A DNA stretch of 64,000 nt, from contig NC_091149.1 of NCBI RefSeq assembly GCF_041381155.1, positions 10,680,609 to 10,744,608 on the forward strand, given 5' to 3'. The DNA comes from Argopecten irradians (Eukaryota; Mollusca; Bivalvia; Pectinida; Pectinidae). This document shows, one piece after another, positions 10,461 to 21,952 of the stretch; positions within the stretch are counted from its first letter, which is position 1, and each line of letters begins with the position of its first letter. Position numbers and translations under genes: made by a program. The notes below the pieces were generated by a model. The model was not told the origin of the DNA and did no database searches. It worked only from the letters and a program-made list of their open reading frames with translations.

Positions 10461-12164
10461 TTAGACATCTTCAAGATTTCGAGCGTTGGTTAAACCTAGC
10501 CTTGTGGTTGCATCTTTCGCCACAGCTCTTCTGTTTGTTTTTCCGTTGGCTAATTGTGGAAATTCTTCAAACTGCAAAAAATATTTTGGCATTTCACCAA
10601 GACTATCCAAGGTGTTTGTTTTGAAAAGTGTCTGCTCGCAATAGAGTTGTACGTCACCGGAGTTGATTTTTCCCGAGGGTAAAAAGCAGACACAGATTTC
10701 CTCGTAAAACCTCTTATCAGGGACGGCAACAATGCAAACGTCCTTGATTGAGTCCATCTTTCTGACCAGATGTTCCAGCATAGCCGGATACACTTTCCTT
10801 GTGCCCCTGGATATGGCGTCTGTTTCTCGTCCAAGAAGAATGAGGTGACCGTTCTCGGAGACCTTACCGACGTCGCCCGTTCTTATCCATCCTGCGTTTG
10901 TGAAGACATCCTTTGTCAACTTTTGGTTACCGAAATAACACATCATCATGTACGGTGACCGAACTTGGACTTTACCGACGGTTCCTATGGATACGGGTGT
11001 GTCCTTATCGTCCACTACCCGAAGTTCAACCCCAACGAATGGCAGCCCTACGTCTCCAGGTTCCAATCGGTCACCTTTAGTCAGTGGGCCGTGTCTTGAT
11101 ACGGGAATACATTCAGTGGTTCCGTACGTAACCAACATTGCATGACAAAAACGGCCAATGATGCGTGTATAATACCCATCTATTATCTGTCCACCTATGG
11201 CAACATGATGAAGTCTGAAGCCGTCGTCTGTAGCTTCCGGCGGTAGCGCAAGGAGATCCTGCAGTGTGTGTGTTAAGAACAGAGCATCTGTACACCGTTC
11301 CTCTTTCACTACTCGCCAAAGAAAATTTGCATTCTTTCCGGACATGGTTATTGCTAAATCCATGAAAACTCTAGTTATGCTTTTGAGAATGGTCGGAATT
11401 GGGGATCCTCCTGCCCAACTGAAGGGCCGATCGTTGTACGATATAATGTCATAATCCACTGAAGTCGGGGTCCAGAAGAATGGGCAACTTGATACACTGT
11501 AATGAGAATGAAGAACCAGTTTTGGATTTCCTGTGCTTCCAGAAGTGGTAAAAATGACAGCAGGGTCCTCAGGATAGATCGTAGGTAGCTCTACGTTTTC
11601 GATATCCTTTGACAATATTGAATTCAGCGTCTCAGTCATAGTGAACCCTTTCACGTCGGTTTTGCGGAGAAAGATCATCTTAATTTGACTATCCCTCTTC
11701 TCATCGCTCTGTATATTGCAATTCTCCAGCATTGCCTTGACAGGATCTAAAAGAGAGTTGTTCATTCCGGGGTCCACCATAACCAACTTCGTATTTGTGA
11801 GCTGAAAGAGATTTTTCACATCCAGAGCTGTTTTTGTGCTTATTGTGCAATTCAGTACAACAGCCCCTGCTGACAGTATTGCCAGCATTCCTACGACATT
11901 CTCCAGCGTGTTCGGACCTATCAGAGCCACAATGTCGCCTTTCTGAATTCCTTGTGACACTAAGTACCTCGCCAAATGATCAGACTGTTTGTACAAACTG
12001 GCATTCGTCAGACTTGATCGCGACCCATCGAGGTCCCGCATGATAAATAGTTCCTGGTTTGGACGCAGACGAGCATTCTCCGCAGCCACCGGGACCACTG
12101 TCGTATAGCTGTAAGGTTCAACAGGTGGAGTATGGAGGTAACCGAAAGCCTTAGGACTGCTCAT
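10461..12164 (-). CDS. Acyl-CoA synthetase, ANL adenylate-forming family (copy 2)
   Basis: A 567-residue intact paralogue of the gene at 2,408-4,114, about 89% identical by my count. It keeps FTTSGSTGNPK, YGTTE, TGDVG, GRETD and the ANGKTNRR lysine, so both copies should be active. After the hinge it reads GTRK instead of GARK; neither has the usual GGxN. Differences cluster around residues 110-165 and around the substrate-side segment before and after YGTTE (LVTYGTTECIPV here, FVAYGTTECIPI in copy 1), which could shift substrate choice. The start is fixed by a 3' splice site (TTTTCCAG) 9 bases upstream of the ATG. It is spliced to a non-coding exon at about 14,579. The substrate is unknown. 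Confidence 0.9.
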   Translation of the reverse strand: MSSPKAFGYLHTPPVEPYSYTTVVPVAAENARLRPNQELFIMRDLDGSRSSLTNASLYKQSDHLARYLVSQGIQKGDIVALIGPNTLENVVGMLAILSAGAVVLNCTISTKTALDVKNLFQLTNTKLVMVDPGMNNSLLDPVKAMLENCNIQSDEKRDSQIKMIFLRKTDVKGFTMTETLNSILSKDIENVELPTIYPEDPAVIFTTSGSTGNPKLVLHSHYSVSSCPFFWTPTSVDYDIISYNDRPFSWAGGSPIPTILKSITRVFMDLAITMSGKNANFLWRVVKEERCTDALFLTHTLQDLLALPPEATDDGFRLHHVAIGGQIIDGYYTRIIGRFCHAMLVTYGTTECIPVSRHGPLTKGDRLEPGDVGLPFVGVELRVVDDKDTPVSIGTVGKVQVRSPYMMMCYFGNQKLTKDVFTNAGWIRTGDVGKVSENGHLILLGRETDAISRGTRKVYPAMLEHLVRKMDSIKDVCIVAVPDKRFYEEICVCFLPSGKINSGDVQLYCEQTLFKTNTLDSLGEMPKYFLQFEEFPQLANGKTNRRAVAKDATTRLGLTNARNLEDV

Positions 12165-12173
12165 CTTGGTACT

Positions 12174-14578
12174 CTGGAAAATAACAAACTTTCATAAGTC
12201 ATTTCTTCTTTGAAAATTTTTTTAAACGGTTTTATTCATAGCCTGACAAGTTATCAACCGTTTGATCGTCACGCAACGTAAGCTTAAATGATTCCGTTTT
12301 CTTTCCGTCGTTATTATATAGAAAGTCTTTATTTCATTTACTAGTCCTTTATATATCACAATTAATATATCCTTTCATCGTTCTATCACTTGTCAATTAT
12401 CAAAATGTTTTAGGGCATCTGACTGGAAGGGTAAGGATAACGGCTATAGTCACCGAAGACCGTTGTTGTGCGCCTTGTGCCGTCCGTAATTTCTTCATTG
12501 AAGCAGCTTTCTTTCAGTAACCGATAGGCCAAGGGTACTGATCTGTAGCATACTGGGATAAAGGACTACCAAGTTTGTTCTAATGAATGACCTGGACTTT
12601 CATTCAAGATCACTACTGGCCAAATACCCAAAATTTAAATTATGTAATCAATGCCTTGTCTATAACTAAGAGTCCTATACGGGGTCTGTAACATGCTGGG
12701 ATGAAGCACTACCAAGAGTTTCAAATAAATGACATTGAACTTCATTCAAGATCACAGGAGTCAAATAGGCTAAAATCTTGAAACGATCTATTGCTAATAT
12801 TTTAGAAGAATGAGACCTGATTTTGTGACTGTAACATTGATTCAAGGTCATAATTGTCTAATACGTTAAATTCTATAATTGTGAATAACTCAATTACCTA
12901 GATACCTGATATTGGACCAGTGACCTGCTGTAATGAAAGACTGACTTCACTCAAGGTCGCAAAAATCGAATAAATGTGCATGTATATGAACATCTTCCAA
13001 GTACGTTAAAGACCTTAACTATTCAGAAATCGGGCCTTTTAGCATGCTTGACAAAGCACTTTGAATTTATTTACTAGAATGACCTCGACTTACTTGGTAA
13101 ATTATATTACAAACTGACAATTTCATCTGAAAGGTTCTCTATCCTTATCGTTTGTCAAAATTTGGCCAATGTTTGGGCATTATAGCCCATATAGTAATTT
13201 ATATTTCAACCCATGTTTTGTTTTTTATTACTTTGTTCATATTGTTTTGTTTCATGTTAGAATACCGTTATATTGGACCTATTGTTTTGTTTTTTGTTTG
13301 TATGGGTTTTTTTTCTCGTTTTTAATATGTATGAATGGAATTTTACTATTCATTTTTAGAGAGGATTAACGTGGTATCAGAAAAGTCTTGTAGAGATGGC
13401 CACAGATGACACAAGCCGGATGGCGCCCTATTCCAAATGTTTAGATTCTTACATTAAGATAAAAAAGATACAAGCAAAATTATGTTTAGGAATCAAACCG
13501 AAATGTAAGGAAAAGTGTATTAAAATGTACATAAATATACCACTCTCCAATGTGTACAAACTTTATGCATGAAATGCAAAAACGTTTTTGCTTTGATGCT
13601 CACATGGGCGTCATGCTAAATCACGTAGCTATTATATTGATAGTCATGCTCAAACTCGGATACCGTTGTATGTTTATGAAATAAAGAAGGAATATATGTT
13701 TTGGTCATCCCGTTTCCTATGAAGTTTGCCGATCGCAATGCTAATGTCATGTACAAGGAAGAAAACTGATTTCATATCCGACTGGTGAAACCAGGTTTCA
13801 TGCCATTAAGAAACTAGAGGTATAAGGCTTTTTTTTTATATTATTCTTCAAACCGGTTGAAGGCCAGGGTAAAGCTATACTGGTTTACACATAGCATGTA
13901 AAATCTAGGGAAAAAAGTTCCTTTCATGCTTGAACGTGGTATATCTAGTTAAATAATACAAAATGTAAATGTTAATTTTCATCCATGAACATCCTATATC
14001 ATATTAGTGTGCCTTAAAATAGTTTACGAGTTATAAATAGCACATCGCCTAGACGTCTATTGACAGCACATAGTATATTGTTTTGCATATACGTAGACTA
14101 ATGTATTCACATAGAATTGGAGACCTGTGGAATTCGTAATACCCCATATCTATATTATGTATCTGTCTAGATATCCCATCTGTGCTTTCGGTGACTATAG
14201 AGTGCATATACCTAGCTATAATTGTAGTTTTGATGTTTATATATAAGTCCTTGATATTACTGATTTACCTCAGGGTGTATATTCAGATAACATTTATTAT
14301 TCAAACATTTTGATAAATTATCCATTAAACTGTTTTAACCCCATTCTGTACTCATTTAGACCTTATTGAGTTCACACCATACACCCCCTCCCATATAGAG
14401 AACAGTAAAATGTAAATAAAGGAATGAAATATTTACATAGTTCGCGGGTATCCCTACACAATTAATTAGTGTTATGGACTCAAATCACAACCAACAAGTC
14501 CTCTATTACAACAACATATCATGTATTCATTTACAATCATATGCATTTTCCCATTATACTTTATAAACACATACTTAC
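12174..14578 (-). other. 5'-UTR intron of synthetase copy 2
   Basis: The donor GTAAGTATGT at 14,578 and acceptor TTTTCCAG at 12,174 (minus strand) match the sites in copy 1. The intron contains the interspersed repeat at 12,410-13,170. The rest (13,170-14,570) shows no exon or array. Confidence 0.65.
12410..13170 (+). repeat. Interspersed repeat with degenerate internal tandem units
   Basis: Three to four diverged units of roughly 180 bases follow one another, each with versions of GATCTGTAGCATACTGGGAT, ACTACCAAG and a motif like GACCTGGACTTTCATTCAAG. A GGCTATAGTCAC segment near its left end is the reverse of a GTGACTATAGC head seen at 39,140 and 44,175. I associate this repeat type with bivalve genomes. 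It carries no coding capacity. Confidence 0.55.
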
Positions 14579-14640
14579 CTCTGTTTTGCCTTAGAATTTG
14601 AGTTTAAGACAATGCTCCTCGCCTTGCTGTGGCATATATA
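14579..14640 (-). other. Non-coding first exon of synthetase copy 2 (5' end approximate)
   Basis: Ends AGGCAAAACAGAG before the donor GTAAGTATG on the minus strand, matching the exon at 5,004. A TATA-like run (TATAATTATATATGCC, minus strand) lies about 60 bases upstream of the donor and could mark the promoter. Confidence 0.5.
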
Positions 14641-14645
14641 ATTAT

Positions 14646-15057
14646 AGCCCTATATCTTGCAGCTAGTTCAGTATTGCACGCTATGTACCCTCTATACGTA
14701 ACTTATCGGTCGTTGCACTACAATAAAAATAGAGCAAAACCGGGGCTTGGTAACCTTCCCTCACTATGTACGTGCTAACACTACGACTGATCATGGTGTC
14801 CGAAGATTGGCTTGAATCAGGCGATGTATATAATTATAGAAATATCTCGCGTGTGCATAGTTATAAATATATATAATATGAACTGTTTGTAATAGACAGA
14901 TATAACAGGAGATATTTCTTAGTTTACTTTACATTGACCTGCTACAGACACATGGTGTCAAATGTCTTCCCATGTAATGAGTTCGTGACATATGTAGGTC
15001 AATAGGTCAGTTCTATTCTAAAGATGTTTTTTATTCATGTTTTAACATGAGTCATAA
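14646..15057. other. No gene seen
   Basis: AT-rich intergenic sequence upstream of synthetase copy 2. No feature was recognised. Confidence 0.4.
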
Positions 15058-15415
15058 GTTTAAAAAGCTCCAACGCTGACAATAGGTTGTTTTTCCTCTT
15101 TCAAAAACAGGAGCAGACGAATTAGTCTTTTTCTTCAGTTATAGTTATTTACTTTACCACCATTGAAAAGTTTGAGCTTCTAATTTTACTTCAAGATAAA
15201 AATATTAAAAATAATGAATTTTGTCCCGAAAAAAATCTGTGCCACTATGTCCTTTATGGAATGCAGTACTGATTGCGCATGCACCGAAAGTAAAATAAAT
15301 TATTTTAAATTACTTTTTGTGTTAATTATAAATATGTATACATGATTAAACACCAATCATTGTTCAAATGATGGGTATCATTTATGCTCTATCGGCGATG
15401 GAGCATCTTAAAAGT
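15058..15415. mobile_element. MITE-like element with 22-base terminal inverted repeats
   Basis: The left end TTTAAAAAGCTCCAACGCTG and the right end CGGCGATGGAGCATCTTAAAA are inverted relatives. The segment just inside the left end (TTTCAAAAACAGGAGCAGAC) reappears inverted at 16,262-16,335 and, in part, at 52,272-52,331, so this is a dispersed family. It has no coding capacity. Confidence 0.5.
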
Positions 15416-16260
15416 CTTTTGAGCAACAATATTGCAGCTGAATTACCCACAAAGCATGCTAAGCACCAGAAATCACTATCAAAGTAATGTATGGAACTCA
15501 CTACCAATAGCCAACAGATGTAGCCAATTCGAAGCGTGTGACTTAGTTCTACACACTGAAGAGTAGACCGTGACATAAAATTCGAGTCTAGCTTTTTCGA
15601 AGGACGACGAGTCAGGATTTTATAAATATTTAAACAAAGATAATCACACTGTTTTATCGCGCATGTGTATCGACCGACTATGCTAGTTATGAAGATAAAG
15701 GAGGGTTTTTTGGTTTTATTAATATTTTAATTTGTAAACATCATTTTGATAAAAACGATTACGAAAAACTTAATTAAACATTATCAATAAAAAAGCTTAC
15801 ATACCAAATTTATCAATTACAAATAAATGTACTAAATTCACAGACGTTCGGGTAAATTCAGGTAAATTCAGGTAAATTATATCTTACTTTTTGAACATTC
15901 AGCTTTGTGTGGGTAGCTTTGTGGTTACCGTAGTAAACTTAATAAAATACAATTGACAGTGTTTCTGCATAGAGAATGTGACCGATATTCTGCCTTTATA
16001 ATGCTGTCTTTATTATAGTGAAGTGTGTGTATTATCTGAGCTAATATAGCAATATTTAGAACTCCCATCGAGTCTCAAACTGTTTATGCTGTCTTGGAAG
16101 TCTGGTAGCTTTAGCAGATACTTCACTGTTAAGGTTGTAATACCAATGGTTTCAATGTAACGTATCGTATATGTAGGCTGTAACATCAGAGCATCGCATA
16201 CAAAATGTACACGCATGCAGTTTACATAATGGTGTATCGTGCGTAACTTTTGTCACTGAA
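15416..16260. other. No gene seen
   Basis: Intergenic. A triple copy of CAGGTAAATT lies near 15,850. Two short minus-strand open frames here have no recognisable domain or splice support. Confidence 0.4.
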
Positions 16261-16261
16261 A

Positions 16262-16335
16262 AAAAATTGTCTGCTCCTGTTTTTGATAGAGAAAAATTAC
16301 CATTTGTCAGCGGTGGAGCATCTTTCAGATAGAAA
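16262..16335 (+). mobile_element. MITE end fragment, same family as 15,058-15,415
   Basis: TCTGCTCCTGTTTTTGATAG and CAGCGGTGGAGCATCTTTCA form the inverted counterpart of the left end of the element at 15,058. Only one end is present. Confidence 0.5.
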
Positions 16336-16399
16336 ATAGTGTCGTTCGCCGAAATGTATAATAGGTCGGGTACGTATATTCGATTAAATGGTTTATATT

Positions 16400-17965
16400 T
16401 AGTGTCCTGCTTAGCTATGTCCTCTGGTTCTATTAAGAGTCATCACTGGTTTTGTCCAATCCCTGCAATACTCTGAACACTTCTATAACGTCATACCGTT
16501 TTTTTCTGTATTCGAAGGTTGGCAATCCTAACTTTTTCAGCTTTTCAGTGTAGCATATGTCATACATCTTTAACCAGTTTCGTGACTCTACGTTGCTCAG
16601 TATTTAGTTCTTGAAGTATCTAACCTTTACGAGCTCGAACCTGTAACTGCATATATATTATTATTATTAATTTAAAGATTCATTTACAGTTAGAAACATC
16701 TCCTTAACCAGTACTGTAAAAGCTGTTCGTACCATGACTAACAGATTGTCGTTTTTTTTCATACATATGGATACTAAATGAGGAAGGACCAAATACAATT
16801 CCTACGTCTTTTTCCTTCCTTGGTATTTGCCTAAATTACTGTACTGTCCTTTTCTTTCATATTTGTTAGGATATTGCTGGCTCCTTATTAAAATTATAAG
16901 TGCATCACTTTATACTTTTCCGAATTAGACTTAATCTGACATTCTTTTGACAATAGGAAAAAGTTTATCAAAGTCTTTCTGCAATAGACTTTAATCCTCC
17001 GGAGAATTTGCTTGACCATATACTTTGGTATCATCAGCAAAAATGAGTTTTATGGAGTGTACTCTGAAGAAATCTAGATATACCACATCCATGCTGTTAC
17101 CTTTGTTCAGCTCATCTATTAGGTGATCAATTACCTAAAAGTAGTACTGTTATAGCCTTTTTTGCTTTAAATCCAAACTGATGTGCACAGACCAAGTTGT
17201 TGGCTTTTAATGATGGCATCACATGATTTCTTCACTTTGATTCCAAAAAGATGATTACCACATTTGTCTGAAGTTTGTATATTTTTTTCCTTTCACCTGT
17301 CTTGAATATTGAAGTTATATTGGCTGTTTTTCAATCGTCTGACAATGCACTTTCCTGAAGTGACTGGTTGATTATGATGAATAAGGGTTCACTGAAATCG
17401 GCCTTTAATTCAAACATTAACATTGGGAGTATTATATCCGGTACCGGAGATTTTATATATTTGGATGCATTAATTTTGATTAATTCCTTTACGTTTTTTT
17501 TTTTTTTTTTTTTGGTTCAATAATTATATCCTCCATATGCTTAGTATGGTTTGTTCTTGCATTCAGACCTTCATGTGTGAACACGATATTAAACATCTCA
17601 TTTAGTAGTTCGGCTTTCTCAGCTTCAGTTGATACATATTTACATATGTCTGATTCTGTAGACAAGTCTTGATCTACATCCTACTGTTCACAAATTTCAA
17701 AAATCCCTTTAGTTGCTCATGAAGTAATTGTAGTTATTTTCCCTTCGTAATCTCTAATCGATCTTCTTTGTTGATATGTACATAGCATTATCTCTTGCCT
17801 GTCTATACTCTTAATATATACTATGTTGTTACTTTGACCTTTTTATGAATGCTTTCAATTAATCAAATTATACTTTCCCTTCTGCCTGTTTGTACCTTGG
17901 TTGTTGAGTTTCTCCTACTTAAATCATTTCTGTGCAAAGTACTCCCAAGCTTAGGCACAACACTA
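16400..17965 (-). mobile_element. Decayed CR1-like LINE with internal deletion
   Basis: Read on the minus strand, pieces of a CR1-clade polyprotein appear in order: a linker with EAEKAELLNEMFNIVFTHEG (about 17,600), a reverse transcriptase segment with PMLMFELKADFSEPLFIIIN (about 17,390), ANITSIFKTGERK (about 17,300), AHQFGFKAKK (about 17,170), DVVYLDFFR (about 17,080), FADDTKVYGQANSPED (about 17,020) and a C-terminal LKKLGLPTFEYRKKRYDVIE (about 16,520). The reverse transcriptase region that normally lies between YLDF and FADDT, roughly 100 residues, is absent. Many stops and frameshifts show that it is old. A T-run at 17,497-17,513 interrupts it. Confidence 0.75.
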
Positions 17966-17968
17966 TAT

Positions 17969-18105
17969 GTCTGTTTAGGGTTACCCGACCGACCCTAATT
18001 TTTTTCCGCTAATCTACGAAAAAAAAGTCGGGATTTAGATCTCGGACTCCGGTTCCGGTCATTATTTTAGAGTGTAAAAATTTCCCAGTGTAACCCTAAA
18101 CAGAC
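17969..18105. mobile_element. Small MITE with 16-base inverted ends
   Basis: GTCTGTTTAGGGTTAC at 17,969 and GTAACCCTAAACAGAC at 18,090 are exact inverted repeats bounding 137 bases. The interior holds CCGACCGACC on one side and AAGTCGGGATT on the other. No open frame. Confidence 0.65.
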
Positions 18106-18555
18106 TCTATTTGTTGGCCCTAGTTGTGATCAATCTCCGGAGTTCAAGCTTCCAATGTAGAGCATTTAAGCCCTGTCTTATGGCTGTAGCGTCTGTAGTA
18201 ACTGAATCCTTCCCTATGCTATGAACACTTTAGTGTTTCTAGTTTCAGGTTTATCGTAACATTGTCACTTTTCCTATTTTTGTTGAAACGTGGCTACTAT
18301 CGTCTTGTTGACGGCACTTTGTATTGTTGTGTAGGGCGATTTCCAAAGGAAAATTATCACCCTTTCTAACGGTAGTAGATTATATAATTATCTAACCGTT
18401 TTGATAAGGACGTGACGCTAAAAAAGTGATGTTTAGCCGCTAAAGATTAATTAACTCCCATCCATGTATGTGGGGTAGCAGTTAAATGTCTGGGGGAGCT
18501 TACTGATTTTTGTTATCAAGGGTTTCCGATTTAGAATGACAGATGAGTTTTAATG
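18106..18555. other. No gene seen
   Basis: Intergenic sequence between two repeats. No open frame, exon or array was recognised. Confidence 0.4.
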
Positions 18556-18559
18556 CATT

Positions 18560-19220
18560 TTGATGTATTTGCGAGCGCCCAAAGGCGCGAGAATTTTGTT
18601 AGGGGGGTCCGGGGGTCTCCCCCGGGGAAAAAGGTACGATTTAGAATGGCTGAGATGAGTTTTACGATAAATTTTAATGATTATAATGATTATAAAGCGT
18701 TCTTAACATGGTGACGATTTAAAGTTACCTGCATTTATGATAATTGTGTCGTCATAACATTATGCAAACCTACTCGATCTGAATTTACCGGCTTCACACC
18801 ATCGGCAATTGTTGTGTAACATAAAAAAATGAATTATTTGTCTCGCTAAGACATAAAAAAACAAATTGTCTTTTAAGAGACATTTTTTAAATAGTACATA
18901 GAATCCCTATGATGGACATTTTTAGTCTAGTTTGTGTGTATTAAATTTTTACTATTTAAGGTTTGACATTATGTTCTTGAACGTTTTAAGAAATGCGCCG
19001 CGCAGCGGTTTAGTACGGGGGGGAAATGACCTGTAACGAAAAATATGCAGGAGGACCCTTTTTACTTTCAAATAAGCATTTTTGAAAATTTCGGTCGGCG
19101 AAAATGGGGGGGGCGGGGGGGGGGGGGGGGGCAAAAAGACATGTTTTGCCCCCCCCCGTCCTGGGGAACGGGGGGGCAGTTTGCCCCCTGCCCACCCCCC
19201 CCCGCTTCCTACGCCCCTGG
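18560..19220 (-). repeat. G/C-run-rich interspersed repeat
   Basis: Contains GGGGGGTCCGGGGGTCTCCC (about 18,603), a GCGCCGCGCAGCGG segment (about 18,995), poly-G and poly-C runs at 19,106-19,205, and ends GCTTCCTACGCCCCTGG. The terminal GGGGCGTAGGAAGC (minus strand) looks like the end of a dispersed element. Proline- and glycine-rich open frames here come from the runs and are not genes. The superfamily is not determined. Confidence 0.45.
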
Positions 19221-19369
19221 TTTCATAATGATATAAACTGTAACTAATTATCTCATGTGGCCCAAATGCTATTCGTTCCGAGTGTCACGAAGTACGCCTA
19301 AAGCGGAGTGGTACAGTTGACTAAAGGTTACACATTGTGCACACGGTGTGAACTACGAGTGGACACGGA

Positions 19370-19500
19370 TCGGAGTGCACGAGGTTTAGACTACAGGTAG
19401 ACACGGAGTGCACAAGATTTAGACTACAGGTAGACACGGAGTGCACAAGATTTAGACTACAGGTAGACACGGAGTGCACTACGTGTGAACACGGTGTCCA
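19370..19500 (+). repeat. Minisatellite, 33-base unit, about 3.5 copies
   Basis: The unit GGAGTGCACAAGATTTAGAC plus TACAGGTAGACAC repeats with almost no change, and degenerate relatives (GGTGTCCAC, GTGGACATCG) continue on both sides. Confidence 0.7.
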
Positions 19501-19519
19501 CTATAGGTGGACATCGTGT

Positions 19520-20060
19520 CCCGGTAATATTTCCACTACATTCAGACCACAGACTAGATTATGTGTTACAGAGTCATGAGAAAAAAATATATTTATTCTG
19601 AAAATATTTTGCGATCAGAAACATAATATTTATTGCAACATAAAATTGCCGTTAATGACTGGAAATCAATCGTACTGTAATGTTTATTTGAATTGATACA
19701 TATAAAGTAAAATGTATCAATATATATTATACAATTTACAACGTAATTTATAAATGAAGACGTTTAGTAGAAGTAATAAAAGCAAATTAACTGTGTAGCA
19801 AATTAACCAATTTGAATTAAGGATGATTTTGGACAGAAGAAAGGCCCTATAATGGCTGAATACATATTCAATAGAAATGATTTTTTATTTTACCCTGAAT
19901 TTATTTTGGCCTTTTATTTCAAATGATTAATATACTAGCTTTATTCCTCTTTTAACTCATTATGAATTAACTGGGTACATGTTATTACGGTAAACCACGT
20001 ACTGGTTATGTCTCATCAATGGAAAATTTTCCAAGAAAAAAACCCTTAAGTTTTCTTAGC
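19520..20060. other. No gene seen
   Basis: Very AT-rich intergenic sequence. Nothing recognised. Confidence 0.4.
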
Positions 20061-20069
20061 TAGTGATAG

Positions 20070-20340
20070 TTTAAACATTGACTTTTTATCTAATAAATCT
20101 TACTTTGGATAGTTCTAACCAAGGACGTAGAACACATAAAGTGATGAGCTTAATTACGTGAAGTAAGATTTTCACTGTCGGTAAATCGTCGCCCAAGAGA
20201 TATTTTAGAACATCAGGAATGTAGTTTTTTGTAGTGGGGCATCTGAAACAACATTGGATCTTTTCTGGAATTGTCCACATAGCCAAGCACTCTGGACAGG
20301 TCGCCCTGTTAATCTTAAATATAATGTTGTATTAAAAGAT
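20070..20340 (-). mobile_element. L1/Tx1-like LINE, C-terminal fragment
   Basis: The minus strand reads FKINRATCPECLAMW, IPEKIQCCFRCPTTKNY and PDVLKYLLGDDLP before a stop. This is the cysteine-rich tail that follows the reverse transcriptase in L1-type elements. It corresponds to a part missing from the LINE at 6,490-8,690 and may belong to the same family, but the two cannot be overlapped. Confidence 0.55.
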
Positions 20341-21950
20341 CCTTTATTTTCCCTATCTTCTGGATAGTAAAACATTCAATTGACAAATGTATGCATATTA
20401 GTGGTGAAATTTAATATCTTTAATTACAATATGATAATATTCCAAATTTTGGAATATATGTAAGACATTTATTAGAAATACAGAGCCATTGATCAGTATT
20501 CGACCTATATGCTTACTCCAAACGCAGCAAACAAGAACCGACAGAAATGGGAAAGTATCAAGCATATTTTAGAATGAAATTTTATCTATAACTTGATTAA
20601 CATATATTGTATCATGTGATACATATTTTCATGAGAGCATTTAGAAATCTGTTCTTAAGTTTTATATTAAATACAATTATGTGTTTGATGCAATAAAAAA
20701 TATTCAAAAACGAAAAACCAAAGATTTTCACTGTCGGTAAATTCGACAGCCAAGAGAAGATATTTGATATGCAAAATATTTTGTTTAAACAGGTTATATT
20801 GATGGACTTATTTTATTGCAAGGAATATAAACACAAACAGTTTTTTATTGCTGAGGACAGGGATCTGAGATGTTAAGTACAATTTATTACTTTTTACATG
20901 TATCTAAATGTTTATTGAAAGATTATTTTTATTGAATTTATTTATGAATATATCGTCTTATAGTCAGTGTATGGAAACTTTGTGTAGTCTGTTGTCTGGT
21001 ATAAAAAATCTTAAATAAGACAAGTTTAAAGGATCTTTCTCACTAGTCATAATATCTAAACGTTTTTGTGAAGTGACTCATCTAACTGTAAGATATCTTG
21101 TTATAGCTTCTACAAGAAAAAGTGGTGGCTATTTTTTCCCTTCGCTTGAAGCTCGAATAAACCATTACTGTAAGGTTGTGTGGTTACACTTTTATGTTTT
21201 GTCCCACTAGCATAATACCGTGAGAACTGCGTGGATCATGGTTATATCATGTGTTTGTCCTTAAAACGCTCCAATATCGACGCTTGTATTGCCATCTAGA
21301 TTGTCGCGTATCATGGAAAACAAAACGATGGCTACTGTTATTGACGGAGAAGTCCACGAAGCGACTATAAAACAAACGAATAATAACAGGAGTAAATTTA
21401 CGTGTACACAGAGTCAGTTTTGAGGCGGGTGGTTAATCTATAATTACTATCTTTGGATAGTGTGATGCATTTTCTCCTTATTTTCAACATACTATTTGAC
21501 CTCAGATAGTAAATTCACAAGAAGAGTTCATCCATTGTTGGACCTTTATTGTTATGATTGATAAAAAGCGTACTGCGTGGAAGTGGAGAGAATTTGTGAG
21601 TGAAAATACAGGTAGGATCTACTGCAGATGCGACCAGTTCACTCGCGAGAGCTACCAATGTGCTCGCACTTCGGCCATACTGTTCCTATGAATACGAGTT
21701 AGGCCACGGAAAGCTTGTCAATAACTAGGCAATACTTCATGACAGAAGACACTACCAGGTGATTTCCACACAACACATTGTCTCAAATTTCGTCTCCAGT
21801 GTTGATCATACAGACTACGATTATTTTTCGTGGGGTCCTTTTCAATGGTAATTGGGAAAAACAATGGGTCCCACTGGTTATAGTACCATTTCCCAGAAAT
21901 TTCATGGGTTCCATTTTAAAAATTTCTGTGAGGTACTGGACTTCGGGGCA
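20341..21950. other. No gene seen
   Basis: AT-rich sequence. A phrase from the L1 tail (GATTTTCACTGTCGGTAAAT) recurs at about 20,725, so LINE debris may extend here. A 36-codon open frame starts at about 21,314 (MENKTMATVID) without further support. Confidence 0.35.
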
Positions 21951-21952
21951 TC

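Larger units (their letters stand above)
9152..14645 (-). repeat. Segmental tandem duplication, copy 2
   Basis: Counterpart of 980-5,055, displaced by roughly 8.1 kb. It is longer because the 5'-UTR intron is 2.4 kb here against 0.88 kb in copy 1, part of the excess being an interspersed repeat at 12,410-13,170. It lacks the 150-base retroposon found in copy 1. Confidence 0.85.

Noticed and set aside
18952-19236. Proline-rich and glycine-rich frames on both strands
   Set aside because: They come from poly-G and poly-C runs in an interspersed repeat.
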